Shown one piece after another: positions 1 through 5,975 of a stretch of DNA of 8,971 nt. Made by a program: the position numbers and the translations under genes. The number at the start of each line of letters is the position of its first letter. Position 1 is the stretch's first letter. Origin of the DNA: DATAMF01 sp964472565 (GTDB lineage: Bacteria; Chloroflexota; Anaerolineae; Aggregatilineales; Aggregatilineaceae); contig CAYYNB010000213.1 of NCBI GenBank assembly GCA_964472565.1, positions 1 to 8,971 of the forward strand, written 5' to 3'. A model generated the notes under the pieces. The model worked only from the letters and a program-made list of their open reading frames with translations. It had not been told where the DNA came from and ran no database searches.

Positions 1-1
1 C

Positions 2-49
2 ACCGTCGGAGACATTCTCCGGATGCCGCTGATCCCCGCTGCGGCCTAG
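2..49 (+). CDS. C-terminal end of an upstream gene (partial)
   Basis: This is an open frame entering from the left edge and ending at TAG 47-49. It gives the tail TVGDILRMPLIPAAA. Most codons end in G or C, as in the confident genes of this window, and a 7-bp inverted repeat follows the stop directly. Only 15 residues are visible, so no product can be named. A second frame through the same bases is also open, to position 75, so the assignment is tentative. Confidence 0.3.
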   Translation, partial: TVGDILRMPLIPAAA

Positions 50-50
50 T

Positions 51-68
51 GGCGTTCCTCAGAACGCC
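51..68 (+). terminator. Hairpin just after the partial gene, possible weak terminator
   Basis: GGCGTTC (51-57) and GAACGCC (62-68) form a perfect 7-bp stem with a 4-nt CTCA loop, one base after the stop codon at 47-49. There is no T-run after it, so it is not a canonical rho-independent terminator. It could protect the 3' end or pause polymerase. Confidence 0.3.
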
Positions 69-97
69 CGATTGAAGGTGCCCGGCGCCGACCGGGA

Positions 98-121
98 GGG
101 TGAAACCTGTCTTTTTCACCC
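98..121. repeat. 8-bp inverted repeat
   Basis: GGGTGAAA (98-105) and TTTCACCC (114-121) are a perfect inverted repeat around an 8-nt spacer. It could be a hairpin or a protein-binding palindrome. No gene starts close enough to decide. It lies between the partial upstream gene and the fragment at 128-265. Confidence 0.3.
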
Positions 122-127
122 CGCTGA

Positions 128-265
128 GCGCTCGCTGGCTGCCGCCCTTGGCTCGACCTCCCCTTTGACCGTGCCCGTTGGCGCATTCCGAATTATCTTA
201 CATTCCCCGTTCCCGTACCGGACCCGGAGTACAGCTTCGCACCGGACGAGATGGTCGAGGAGTAG
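128..265 (+). pseudogene. Possible remnant of a protein-coding gene (C-terminal fragment)
   Basis: This frame is open from the stop at 125-127 to TAG 263-265 and translates to 45 residues ending DPEYSFAPDEMVEE. Codons mostly end in G or C, as in the confident genes, and a strong terminator lies 36 bp downstream, as expected after a real gene. There is no ATG, GTG or TTG in frame except an ATG four codons from the stop, and the frame is closed just upstream. It therefore cannot be an intact gene as it stands. It may be the decayed end of a gene lost by deletion or frameshift, or chance coding-like sequence. I do not recognise the residues. Confidence 0.3.
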
Positions 266-301
266 ACGACAAGCGTATTCAGTGCGCGTGGTTTTTGAGG
301 G

Positions 302-334
302 ATGCCGAGAGCATACACCTGCTCTCGGCATTTT
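302..334 (+). terminator. Strong rho-independent terminator
   Basis: ATGCCGAGAGCA (302-313) and TGCTCTCGGCAT (320-331) form a perfect 12-bp stem with a 6-nt loop. The run TTTT spans 331-334. It ends transcription coming from the left edge and the 128-265 remnant. The opposite strand has a run of A then T-rich sequence further off, so weak bidirectional action is possible. Confidence 0.72.
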
Positions 335-388
335 GCTGTGATTGCGACACGCAACCTTCATAGGGGGAGATACCAATTGATGGCTCAC

Positions 389-521
389 TACAACTGGACT
401 TTATCCATTTTGATCCAGGAGGGTTCAGAAAGGACCAAATAGCCTTTTTCAGATACTCAAAAACAAGGCATTTGAACCTTCTTGACCCCTCCTGAACGGA
501 ATTGGATAAAGTCGAGTACAA
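389..521. mobile_element. MITE-like palindromic element with TACAA flanking repeats
   Basis: Positions 394-516 form a 123-bp element whose ends are long imperfect inverted repeats. The first 47 bases (394-440) match the reverse complement of the last 47 (470-516) at 36 positions, with perfect blocks such as GACTTTATCCA (397-407 against 503-513). The core is only about 29 bp and codes for nothing. The 5-bp sequence TACAA sits directly outside both ends (389-393 and 517-521), as a target-site duplication would. These are hallmarks of a non-autonomous miniature inverted-repeat element. The termini do not resemble those of the IS630 copy in this window, so its mobilising transposase is unknown. 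It lies between two converging transcription units, and its hairpin could also stop transcription from either side. Confidence 0.7.
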
Positions 522-578
522 GGGAAAATCGGCTATTGCACTGATTTTTTGAGACTATGGGCGGGGCAGATCGCCAGA

Positions 579-2141
579 TCAATCACCAACCATGTCCGCT
601 ACATGCTCTAATTCAGTTGGTGCCCATCCGCCAGCATCGGCGCACCCCGCTGTCTCAGCCGCATCCAGATACGTGTGCGCCGATTCAGGGTGATCTAACC
701 GCCATTCGGCATAGGCGGCCAGCGCGTACGCTTCACAACGACGCGCAAGTGGCGCATCCACCGTATCGATCACCACGCGCGCCCGACTCAGTGCTTCTGA
801 CCATTTGCCACTCCTATTTAACGCTAGAATGGCCTCAATCTCAGCCATCAACTCGGTATCATCATTGGTAATCCCATCAACCAGAACTGGCGCATTGGAA
901 ACTGCCAGTACATAGGGTGACGCCTGGACGGCACGCACTGCGTTCATTGCCTGCGCATAAAACTGGTAATCGCTGTGATAGTCCTCATCATAAGTGGGTA
1001 ATTCAAGCGTGCTCAAGAACTGGTCATAGTGCATGACTGCCGCATCGCGATCACCAGCGAGATCGGCCAGCCGCCCCAATTCGAGCTGAGCCGCCTGCCC
1101 TATGGTGAGATACTGTCGCCAACTGTAGCCCTGATATGGAAACCGGATCGTCGATGCGGTCAATGCTTCAAACGCCGCCGGATCGGGTTCTCCGTAAATC
1201 ATCGCCTGCCGCGCCGTGAGGTAACGCAACCAGATTTGTTCCTCTTCGGTTTCAGCCAATTCGCTTAGCCGCGCCAGCAGGCGGTCGACCCGCGTAGGAT
1301 CAAGACTGGAAGCATTCGCACCATCCCACGCCTGCGACAAAATAGCCGTAATATCCTGCGCCGTGAGCAAATCTTCCATCTGCGCCGGATCAGTCAGATC
1401 AAAGTCACCCATCACCGGCTCAATCACGCCGATCGTGAAACCCTGCGCCGCTAAATGCCGTTCAAGATCGGCCTTATGCTGCGCGCCAATGACGATCACG
1501 ATCCGCGCACCTGGGTGCGCTTGCGCCACCGCCACAATATGATCGGTGATATGTCCATCACGCGCATCCATGTATTCGGCAGCCGAACCAGGTATCGAAC
1601 GCTCCTGATCAATCCACTCCAGCACCGTTTGTCCAAATTCCTGACTGTTCAGGGTAAGAAAGGAATCAATCTCAGCACGGGGTAAAGCATCGATTTGATC
1701 CCGCGTCGCAATCCCATAGGCATAATTGGCCTGCATCGGCTGACCACCTGCCAGCACCTCACGTTCACAACGCACGTTGTCAACCCGCACTTGCTCAGAA
1801 TAATATGATCCCCATTCGTCTCCGACCCAATCAATTCCATAGGCAGGGATGCCGTGCACCTGCGCCCACGGCATCGCGATATTTTGCGCTTCGTAAGTGG
1901 CCCGGTAAAAATTCCCTGCCGCGAACCACTCCGGCGCACTCTCGACGCCGATCACATCTGGCTGCAACGCCGTCAACACGGCCCGAATATAACCGGGTGA
2001 AAATGCGTCTGTATAAAACTGGCCGGGCGCATGTTGCACGCCGATGATAAAAATCTCGGTATCTGCCTGTGCATACCCTGTTTGACTGGTCAAGCCCACC
2101 ACAAACACCACCAGCAAAATCATCGACCGGAGCCATGCCAT
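579..2141 (-). CDS. Exported TIKI/TraB-like protein with C-terminal helical repeat region
   Basis: This 520-residue protein starts at ATG 2141, chosen over the upstream in-frame start at 2225 because GGAGAGAG lies just before it and a Sec signal peptide begins there (MAWLRSM, then a hydrophobic stretch to about residue 19, cleavage near Ala24-Ala26). The mature N-terminal domain (about 27-230) shows the TIKI/TraB/GumN-type pattern: GVQH at 34-37, PDVIGVES with Glu67, an Arg-containing helix around ARDGHITDHI (193-202), and a second GX2H motif, GAQH, at 219-222. TIKI-superfamily members with these residues include metal-dependent proteases; activity here is inferred, not shown. Residues about 300-520 are alanine- and leucine-rich helices resembling TPR-like repeats (for example EAYALAAYAEWRLDHPESA), which suggests a protein-binding part. 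The gene stands alone on the minus strand, back to back with the propeller genes across the IS, and no clear terminator follows it apart from the MITE hairpin. The fold is fairly sure; substrate and partner are unknown. Confidence 0.72.
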   Translation of the reverse strand: MAWLRSMILLVVFVVGLTSQTGYAQADTEIFIIGVQHAPGQFYTDAFSPGYIRAVLTALQPDVIGVESAPEWFAAGNFYRATYEAQNIAMPWAQVHGIPAYGIDWVGDEWGSYYSEQVRVDNVRCEREVLAGGQPMQANYAYGIATRDQIDALPRAEIDSFLTLNSQEFGQTVLEWIDQERSIPGSAAEYMDARDGHITDHIVAVAQAHPGARIVIVIGAQHKADLERHLAAQGFTIGVIEPVMGDFDLTDPAQMEDLLTAQDITAILSQAWDGANASSLDPTRVDRLLARLSELAETEEEQIWLRYLTARQAMIYGEPDPAAFEALTASTIRFPYQGYSWRQYLTIGQAAQLELGRLADLAGDRDAAVMHYDQFLSTLELPTYDEDYHSDYQFYAQAMNAVRAVQASPYVLAVSNAPVLVDGITNDDTELMAEIEAILALNRSGKWSEALSRARVVIDTVDAPLARRCEAYALAAYAEWRLDHPESAHTYLDAAETAGCADAGGWAPTELEHVADMVGD

Positions 2142-2504
2142 ATTTCTCTCTCCACAACTACGTACTTCTCCGCTACGCACAGCTATTATGCCGCTATTTT
2201 GCGCGAAGATTCGCCTGCTTAGCAACTTTTAAGATGATGCTCAGGCAGTACTCATAGACAGATCAAAAGAAACTCGCATAATTAGAGGGTATGCGGTTTT
2301 TCAGGCGTGGCCGACCGGTTTTGCGGCAAAAAACCCGGCATGATGCCAATGCTTTTTTTGCGGTTGAAGATAGAAAACAATACAATGCTGCGTAGGCGAA
2401 AATCGGGGCCTTTACGCGGCTTTTTTGGGGGTACGCGCTTGGGAGCACGACGGAGGGCAGCCGTGCTGTAGACGTCAAGCTTTTTCGCTGCAAGCTTTTT
2501 ATGA
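2142..2504. other. Intergenic region between the TIKI-like gene and the IS
   Basis: No convincing gene is seen here. It should carry the promoter of the minus-strand gene and, before the IS arrived, that of the propeller genes on the right. Visible items are the 10-bp direct repeat at 2476-2500, a -10-like TATGAT at 2500-2505, the small palindrome GGCATGATGCC at 2337-2347 and several T-runs. No clear -35/-10 pair was found for the minus-strand gene; CATAAT on the minus strand at about 2187-2192 lacks a good -35. Confidence 0.5.
2476..2500 (+). repeat. Tandem 10-bp direct repeat CAAGCTTTTT
   Basis: CAAGCTTTTT occurs at 2476-2485 and again at 2491-2500, separated by CGCTG, giving a 15-bp period. 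It lies immediately upstream of a -10-like hexamer and the left IS end. The position fits a regulator site overlapping a -35 region, but two copies of a T-rich 10-mer may also be chance or slippage. Confidence 0.4.
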
Positions 2505-2505
2505 T
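2500..2505 (+). promoter_or_regulatory. Candidate -10 box next to the IS insertion
   Basis: TATGAT matches the -10 consensus at five of six bases. No good -35 lies 16-18 bp upstream; the CAAGCTTTTT repeats occupy that space, so an activator would be needed. If the IS is removed and one copy of TATA kept, this box falls roughly 40 bp before the ATG at 3664, a normal promoter distance. In the present arrangement it points into the transposase gene. Confidence 0.3.
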
Positions 2506-2534
2506 ATACTGTGCGCGGGCGCTAACTGAGCTTT
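2505..2534 (+). repeat. Left terminal inverted repeat of the IS630 element
   Basis: It begins TATACTGTGCGCGGGC. Compared with the reverse complement of 3600-3629, 22 of 30 bases agree, including the blocks TATACT, CGGGC and AACTG. The transposase is expected to bind here. Confidence 0.75.
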
Positions 2535-2580
2535 TGACGTACCATTTTTCTGGGGGATTGGGTATCATTGGAGCATGACG

Positions 2581-2994
2581 ATGCAACTCGAATTTACCCC
2601 TGAAATTCAAGACGCCCTGAGTTACGAACGGTATCATCATCCGGTGCCGTTGGTCCAGCGCCGGATGGAAGTGTTGTGGCTGAAGAGTCACGGGCTGCCG
2701 CACGAACAAATCGCACAGCTGGGTGGAATATCGGAAAACACGATGCGCGACTACTTCCGGCTGTATGCAGAAGGCGGGGTCGAGAAGTTGAAGGAAGTGA
2801 ACTTCTACCGTCCGCAGGGTGAACTGATGATCCATATCACCTCCCTGGAAACCTATTTTCAGGCTCATCCGCCCGCAAGCATCAAGGAAGCTCAAAGCGA
2901 GATTGAAGCCTTGACGGGCATCCGACGCAGCGAAACCCAAGTGCGTGAGTTTCTGAAAAAAAACTCCATCTCCGTTGCCGCAAAGTCGGAATGA
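2581..2994 (+). CDS. IS630 transposase, N-terminal ORF (helix-turn-helix part)
   Basis: This 137-residue ORF carries the DNA-binding half of the transposase. ATG 2581 is preferred to ATG 2575 because GGAG (2570-2573) sits 7 bases before it but only one base before the other. The stretch LPHEQIAQLGGISENTMRDY fits the first helix-turn-helix of IS630 proteins, followed by a second winged region with SIKEAQSEIEALTGI and a conserved linker ending REFLKK. The frame then runs over an A8 tract (2956-2963), beyond which it encodes the unconserved tail NSISVAAKSE and stops at 2992-2994. That TGA overlaps the ATG of the next ORF. The C-terminal family sequence continues in the -1 frame, so this is best read as the shortened product of a frameshifting gene. 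The short form could compete for the inverted repeats and limit transposition, as proposed for other two-ORF IS. Confidence 0.85.
   Translation: MQLEFTPEIQDALSYERYHHPVPLVQRRMEVLWLKSHGLPHEQIAQLGGISENTMRDYFRLYAEGGVEKLKEVNFYRPQGELMIHITSLETYFQAHPPASIKEAQSEIEALTGIRRSETQVREFLKKNSISVAAKSE
2956..2963 (+). promoter_or_regulatory. A8 slippery tract for -1 frameshifting in the transposase
   Basis: Eight consecutive A bases cover the lysine codons of the first ORF. The -1 frame is open from 2949, after a TGA at 2946-2948. Across the slip the protein reads REFLKK(K)LHLRCRKVG and then MIPAKADPEAQ, the usual linker of IS630 transposases. The -1 frame therefore codes family-like residues before the ATG at 2991, which favours programmed ribosomal shifting or transcript slippage over plain re-initiation. 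The joined product would be about 347 residues, normal for the family. Confidence 0.7.
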
Positions 2995-3623
2995 TCCCAG
3001 CGAAAGCCGACCCCGAAGCGCAGTCAGCCTACCTTGAACACGTGATGGAGCCTCGTTTAGCCGAAGCGCAGGCGGGGCAACGTGCCGTGTTTTTTGTGGA
3101 TGCCGCTCATTTTGTGCTGGCTCCTTTTCTGGGGTTTCTGTGGTCGCTCACGCGATTGTTCATTCAGGCCCCCGCCGGACGACAACGCTTCAATGTCTTG
3201 GGCGCTTTGAATGCCATCACGCATGAACTCATCACCGTCACCAATGACACCTACATCACCTCGGAACAGGTCTGTCAATTGTTGGATCAACTGGCGGCTC
3301 TGCACCTGGGGGTGCCCATCACCTTGTTCCTGGACAATGCGCGTTATCAGAAATGTGCCCTGGTGAGGACCACCGCGCTTAGCCTGAACATCGAACTCTG
3401 CTTCCTGCCAGCCTACTCCCCTAACCTGAACCTGATCGAACGGCTGTGGAAGTTTGTCAAAAAACAGTGCTTGTACTCTCACTACTACGCCGACTTCACG
3501 TCTTTCAAGTCGGCTATCACCGACTGCTTAAGCCAAACACATTCGACCCACAAAACCGACTTGGACTCGTTGCTGTCTTTACGTTTTCAGACCTTCAAGA
3601 AAACGCAGTTTGTGCCCGTGTGA
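2991..3623 (+). CDS. IS630 transposase, C-terminal ORF (DD34E catalytic domain)
   Basis: This 210-residue frame holds the RNase H-like catalytic domain of an IS630/Tc1-mariner transposase. The metal-binding residues are visible: Asp37 in VFFVDAAHF, Asp115 in LFLDNARYQK, and Glu150 in SPNLNLIERLWK, with 34 residues between the last two, the DD34E signature. It cuts and joins DNA at the element ends. The ATG at 2991 overlaps the stop of the preceding ORF (ATGA), so coupled initiation is possible, but homologous sequence in this frame extends upstream to about 2961. The working enzyme is therefore probably the frameshift fusion, and this ORF alone would lack the DNA-binding part. The frame ends inside the right inverted repeat. 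No key residue is missing. Confidence 0.87.
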   Translation: MIPAKADPEAQSAYLEHVMEPRLAEAQAGQRAVFFVDAAHFVLAPFLGFLWSLTRLFIQAPAGRQRFNVLGALNAITHELITVTNDTYITSEQVCQLLDQLAALHLGVPITLFLDNARYQKCALVRTTALSLNIELCFLPAYSPNLNLIERLWKFVKKQCLYSHYYADFTSFKSAITDCLSQTHSTHKTDLDSLLSLRFQTFKKTQFVPV

Positions 3624-3629
3624 AGTATA
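3600..3629 (-). repeat. Right terminal inverted repeat of the IS630 element
   Basis: Read on the minus strand it starts TATACTTCACACGGGC and matches the left end at 22 of 30 bases. It includes the last codons of the transposase. The outside base pairs continue into GAGCG, native sequence before the propeller gene. Confidence 0.75.
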
Positions 3630-3663
3630 GAGCGAAAACAATGTGCTTTGACAGGTGGCCCCT

Positions 3664-5907
3664 ATGCGCTGGATGACTCTTCTTGTGTGTGTGCTGCTCT
3701 TCCTGGTTCCACTGGCCACATCGCGCGCCCAGGATGATGCGCCTCCCTACCTGTTTTATTACTCCAATACGCTCAACTCGTTTGTCATCGAGCGCGCCGA
3801 TGGGACCGACTCGCGCTTGTTCGGCGAAAATATGATGCCGCCGGAAACCAACACAGTCCAGGGGCCGGGGTGGTCGCCGTCCGGTCAATGGTTCGCGTGG
3901 TCGAGTGTAACGGTTTCATCTTATTACCATTCCGCTTCTCAACCCCACGCCCTGTCGGCGGATGGAACGCGCCGCCTGACCTCGCTCGATGCTTACCCTC
4001 ATGCCCGGCTGGAATGGGCACCCCATACCGATCTGCTGCTGGTCGCCGGGCAAGACTATCACCCCAGCAGCGATCCGGTTACCTCCGGACGCATTCTCAT
4101 GTTACATGTTGCCCTGATCGACCCGGAAGCTGATGGCGCGATTGTTTCGCTGAGTTGGCCGGTGCCTTGTGAGGTTTCCGGCGAGGTGATAGGGTATCCG
4201 CAATTTGACTGGGGATGGTCCAGCGACGGGCAGCACGTCATCATCCGGCATTCCGAATTGCTTGACGACAGCTGGTCAGGTGTATCTCATCCCGTTGTGG
4301 TTCATGTGATCGGCCTGGATGGCTCGACTGTTGACTGGCGGTTCGAGCAGCCAGTGCTGAGTCGGGTGCCGGGCGTGGAATACGTCACCACCGCCGAGGG
4401 GACCATGCTGGCAGTCGAAAATGTGGTCACGGGTGAGCGTGAGGTGTTCGAGGATGCCCCCGCGCAGATTTCGCGGCTTGAATGGCGGGCGGATGGCGGT
4501 TATGCCCTGATCTTTGCGTCAGCCTGCCCCGAAGGGTCGGCAGCCGAGTGTGAGATTGATCTCTGGTTGCTGGATCGCAGCGAAGGTCAATTTAGCCTGA
4601 TATACCCGCAGGTTGGTTCCGAATATCTGGCCTATCCGGTGGAATCGCCCTGGTCACCAGGGGGCACATATGCTGTGTTTCTGGCTGGGGATGGGAGTTT
4701 CTACGGTGTTGATCCCGCTAAAAAACAGGCCGAGCGGCTGACACCTCCCCTGGATGATCCGACCGATCTGCTGGATCTCACATGGCTTGGCTGGCAGTGG
4801 GTTGATGACAGCCGTATCATGCTGCCCGGTGCGGCGACAGGCGATGAAAAGCAGGACCTCTACCTGGCGGACCTGGATACCGGCACGGTGGATATCTACG
4901 CCGTACCGGCTTACTGCTGCATGGGCTATTTCGACATTCCACACACGTCCGCCAGCGGACGTTATGCCGCGTACCTTCAAAAGGGGGGTGTGATCCTGGA
5001 TACGGTTGCCGGGGTGGTCCAAAAAGTGCCGCCCGACTCGCGGAGCTATTTTTCTTCTTCGGGCGGTGAGGCACTCTGGCACCCGGCGGCTGATTGGTTG
5101 ATCATCTCTGCGGGGACGACTTACCGTTGGATCAGTGTCACCAATGCCAGCGGATCATCCCCCCGCGAGTTGGCGTCCTGCCTGATCAACACCCTCTGCG
5201 CTGCCTGGCTGCCTCCCCAGGTTGATGCGTGGTCACTCGCCCCGGGACACAAACCCCCCCCGCCGCCTGAGCCCGCGGACGTACTCCATGATACCCATTG
5301 GGCCTGGGCTTTGAGCTGGAGTCCTGACGGCGCTCGCCTGCTGGCGGGACGCGCGCCGTTTGAAAGTCGCGATGAATATCGTGGTGGTCCCGGTATCTCC
5401 ACGCTGTGGGACGTGACTCGCGGCCAACTGGAGAGCGAGCTGCCGCTGGTGGATTGGGACCAGGCCATTGCGTGGACCGGCACCCAGGATACAGCAGGGT
5501 ATATGCCTGTGTTCGAGTCCCTTGACGAGACATACGGGTTCAATGTCCTGACCACCAGCCCGGACGGATCGCAGCGCGTCACCTGGGGCGAGGTCGAAGA
5601 TACGGCCACCGGGGACACGCTGCTGGACTTCGGCTCGGATTTTGCCCTGTCGGCGGGGGGTGGTGGGTATCCCGTCACAGTCAGTTACAGCGCCGATGGA
5701 CGCTGGCTGGCTGCACCCCTTCAAAGAAGTACAGGACAGCCATGTCTGACGATTTGGGATGCCTCTACCTGGGCGGTGCTGGCGACCATTCCTGGCGAGT
5801 TCCAGGCGGTGGCTTTCAGTCCTGATGGGCGCTGGCTGGCGGCGAGCCAGTCCTGGACGATTACCGTTTGGGATGTATCGACGCTGATCGACCCATCGGC
5901 CTACTGA
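3664..5907 (+). CDS. Exported two-part beta-propeller (TolB-like/WD40) protein
   Basis: This 747-residue protein starts at ATG 3664, 5 bases after the ribosome site AGGTGG; the GTG nine bases upstream overlaps that site and was rejected. Residues 1-22 are a signal peptide (MRWMTLLVCVLLFLVPLA, then SRA before QD), so the protein is exported. From about residue 60 to 525, repeats with the W-[ST]-x-[DS]-G pattern (WSPSGQWFAW near 70, WSSDGQHVIIR, WSPGGTYAVF) suggest a TolB-like propeller. A proline-rich linker, KPPPPPEP at about 530, leads to a second set of more typical WD40 units: LSWSPDGARLLAGR near 550, VAFSPDGRWLAAS near 716 and ITVWDVS near 734. The second set seems to have too few blades for a ring of its own, so blades may be shared or degenerate. 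It has no catalytic motif and is probably a binding scaffold. A second propeller gene follows after 68 bp. The ligand is unknown. Confidence 0.75.
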   Translation: MRWMTLLVCVLLFLVPLATSRAQDDAPPYLFYYSNTLNSFVIERADGTDSRLFGENMMPPETNTVQGPGWSPSGQWFAWSSVTVSSYYHSASQPHALSADGTRRLTSLDAYPHARLEWAPHTDLLLVAGQDYHPSSDPVTSGRILMLHVALIDPEADGAIVSLSWPVPCEVSGEVIGYPQFDWGWSSDGQHVIIRHSELLDDSWSGVSHPVVVHVIGLDGSTVDWRFEQPVLSRVPGVEYVTTAEGTMLAVENVVTGEREVFEDAPAQISRLEWRADGGYALIFASACPEGSAAECEIDLWLLDRSEGQFSLIYPQVGSEYLAYPVESPWSPGGTYAVFLAGDGSFYGVDPAKKQAERLTPPLDDPTDLLDLTWLGWQWVDDSRIMLPGAATGDEKQDLYLADLDTGTVDIYAVPAYCCMGYFDIPHTSASGRYAAYLQKGGVILDTVAGVVQKVPPDSRSYFSSSGGEALWHPAADWLIISAGTTYRWISVTNASGSSPRELASCLINTLCAAWLPPQVDAWSLAPGHKPPPPPEPADVLHDTHWAWALSWSPDGARLLAGRAPFESRDEYRGGPGISTLWDVTRGQLESELPLVDWDQAIAWTGTQDTAGYMPVFESLDETYGFNVLTTSPDGSQRVTWGEVEDTATGDTLLDFGSDFALSAGGGGYPVTVSYSADGRWLAAPLQRSTGQPCLTIWDASTWAVLATIPGEFQAVAFSPDGRWLAASQSWTITVWDVSTLIDPSAY

Positions 5908-5975
5908 TGATCTCATGCAGGCGGAAGCGAAAAGCGGAGTGTGTACAAGGTCTGGCAGATCACAGGAGTGTGCAA

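Larger units (their letters stand above)
2505..3629 (+). mobile_element. IS630-family insertion sequence, apparently complete
   Basis: The element of about 1.12 kb has imperfect terminal inverted repeats: the first 30 bases of the left end match the reverse complement of the right end at 22 positions. TATA is present at both edges (2505-2508 and 3626-3629), consistent with the TA target duplication of IS630/Tc1-mariner elements; the exact boundary within TATA cannot be fixed. Inside are two overlapping ORFs that together make a DD34E transposase. The transposase frame ends within the right inverted repeat, as is common for compact IS. All parts look intact, so the copy may still be active. 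Confidence 0.85.

Noticed and set aside
72..341. 89-codon plus-strand ORF and its antisense partners in the left intergenic region
   Set aside because: It runs through a strong rho-independent terminator and has no ribosome site or recognisable product.
2142..2225. 28-residue N-terminal extension of the TIKI-like protein
   Set aside because: It would bury the signal peptide, and the ribosome site GGAGAGAG belongs to the ATG at 2141.
2337..2363. GGCATGATGCC followed by a T7 run, as a terminator
   Set aside because: The palindrome can form only a 3-bp stem with a usable loop, and the T-run is several bases away; no gene ends just before it.
2263..2940. 225-codon minus-strand ORF across the left IS end
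   Set aside because: It is antisense to the transposase N-terminal ORF, crosses the IS boundary and gives no recognisable domain; its length follows from the codon bias of the real gene.
3057..3482. Minus-strand ORF inside the transposase catalytic gene
   Set aside because: It is antisense to a clearly conserved DD34E domain.
5233..5916. Long minus-strand ORFs opposite the first propeller gene (also 5121-5678 and 4654-5082)
   Set aside because: They mirror the GC-rich codons of a gene with a clear signal peptide, ribosome site and propeller repeats; the antisense products are arginine- and proline-rich without motifs.
5868..5975. Upstream start for the second propeller gene, overlapping the first
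   Set aside because: The leader is basic and unlike a signal peptide; ATG 5976 has AGGAG and a proper signal sequence behind it.
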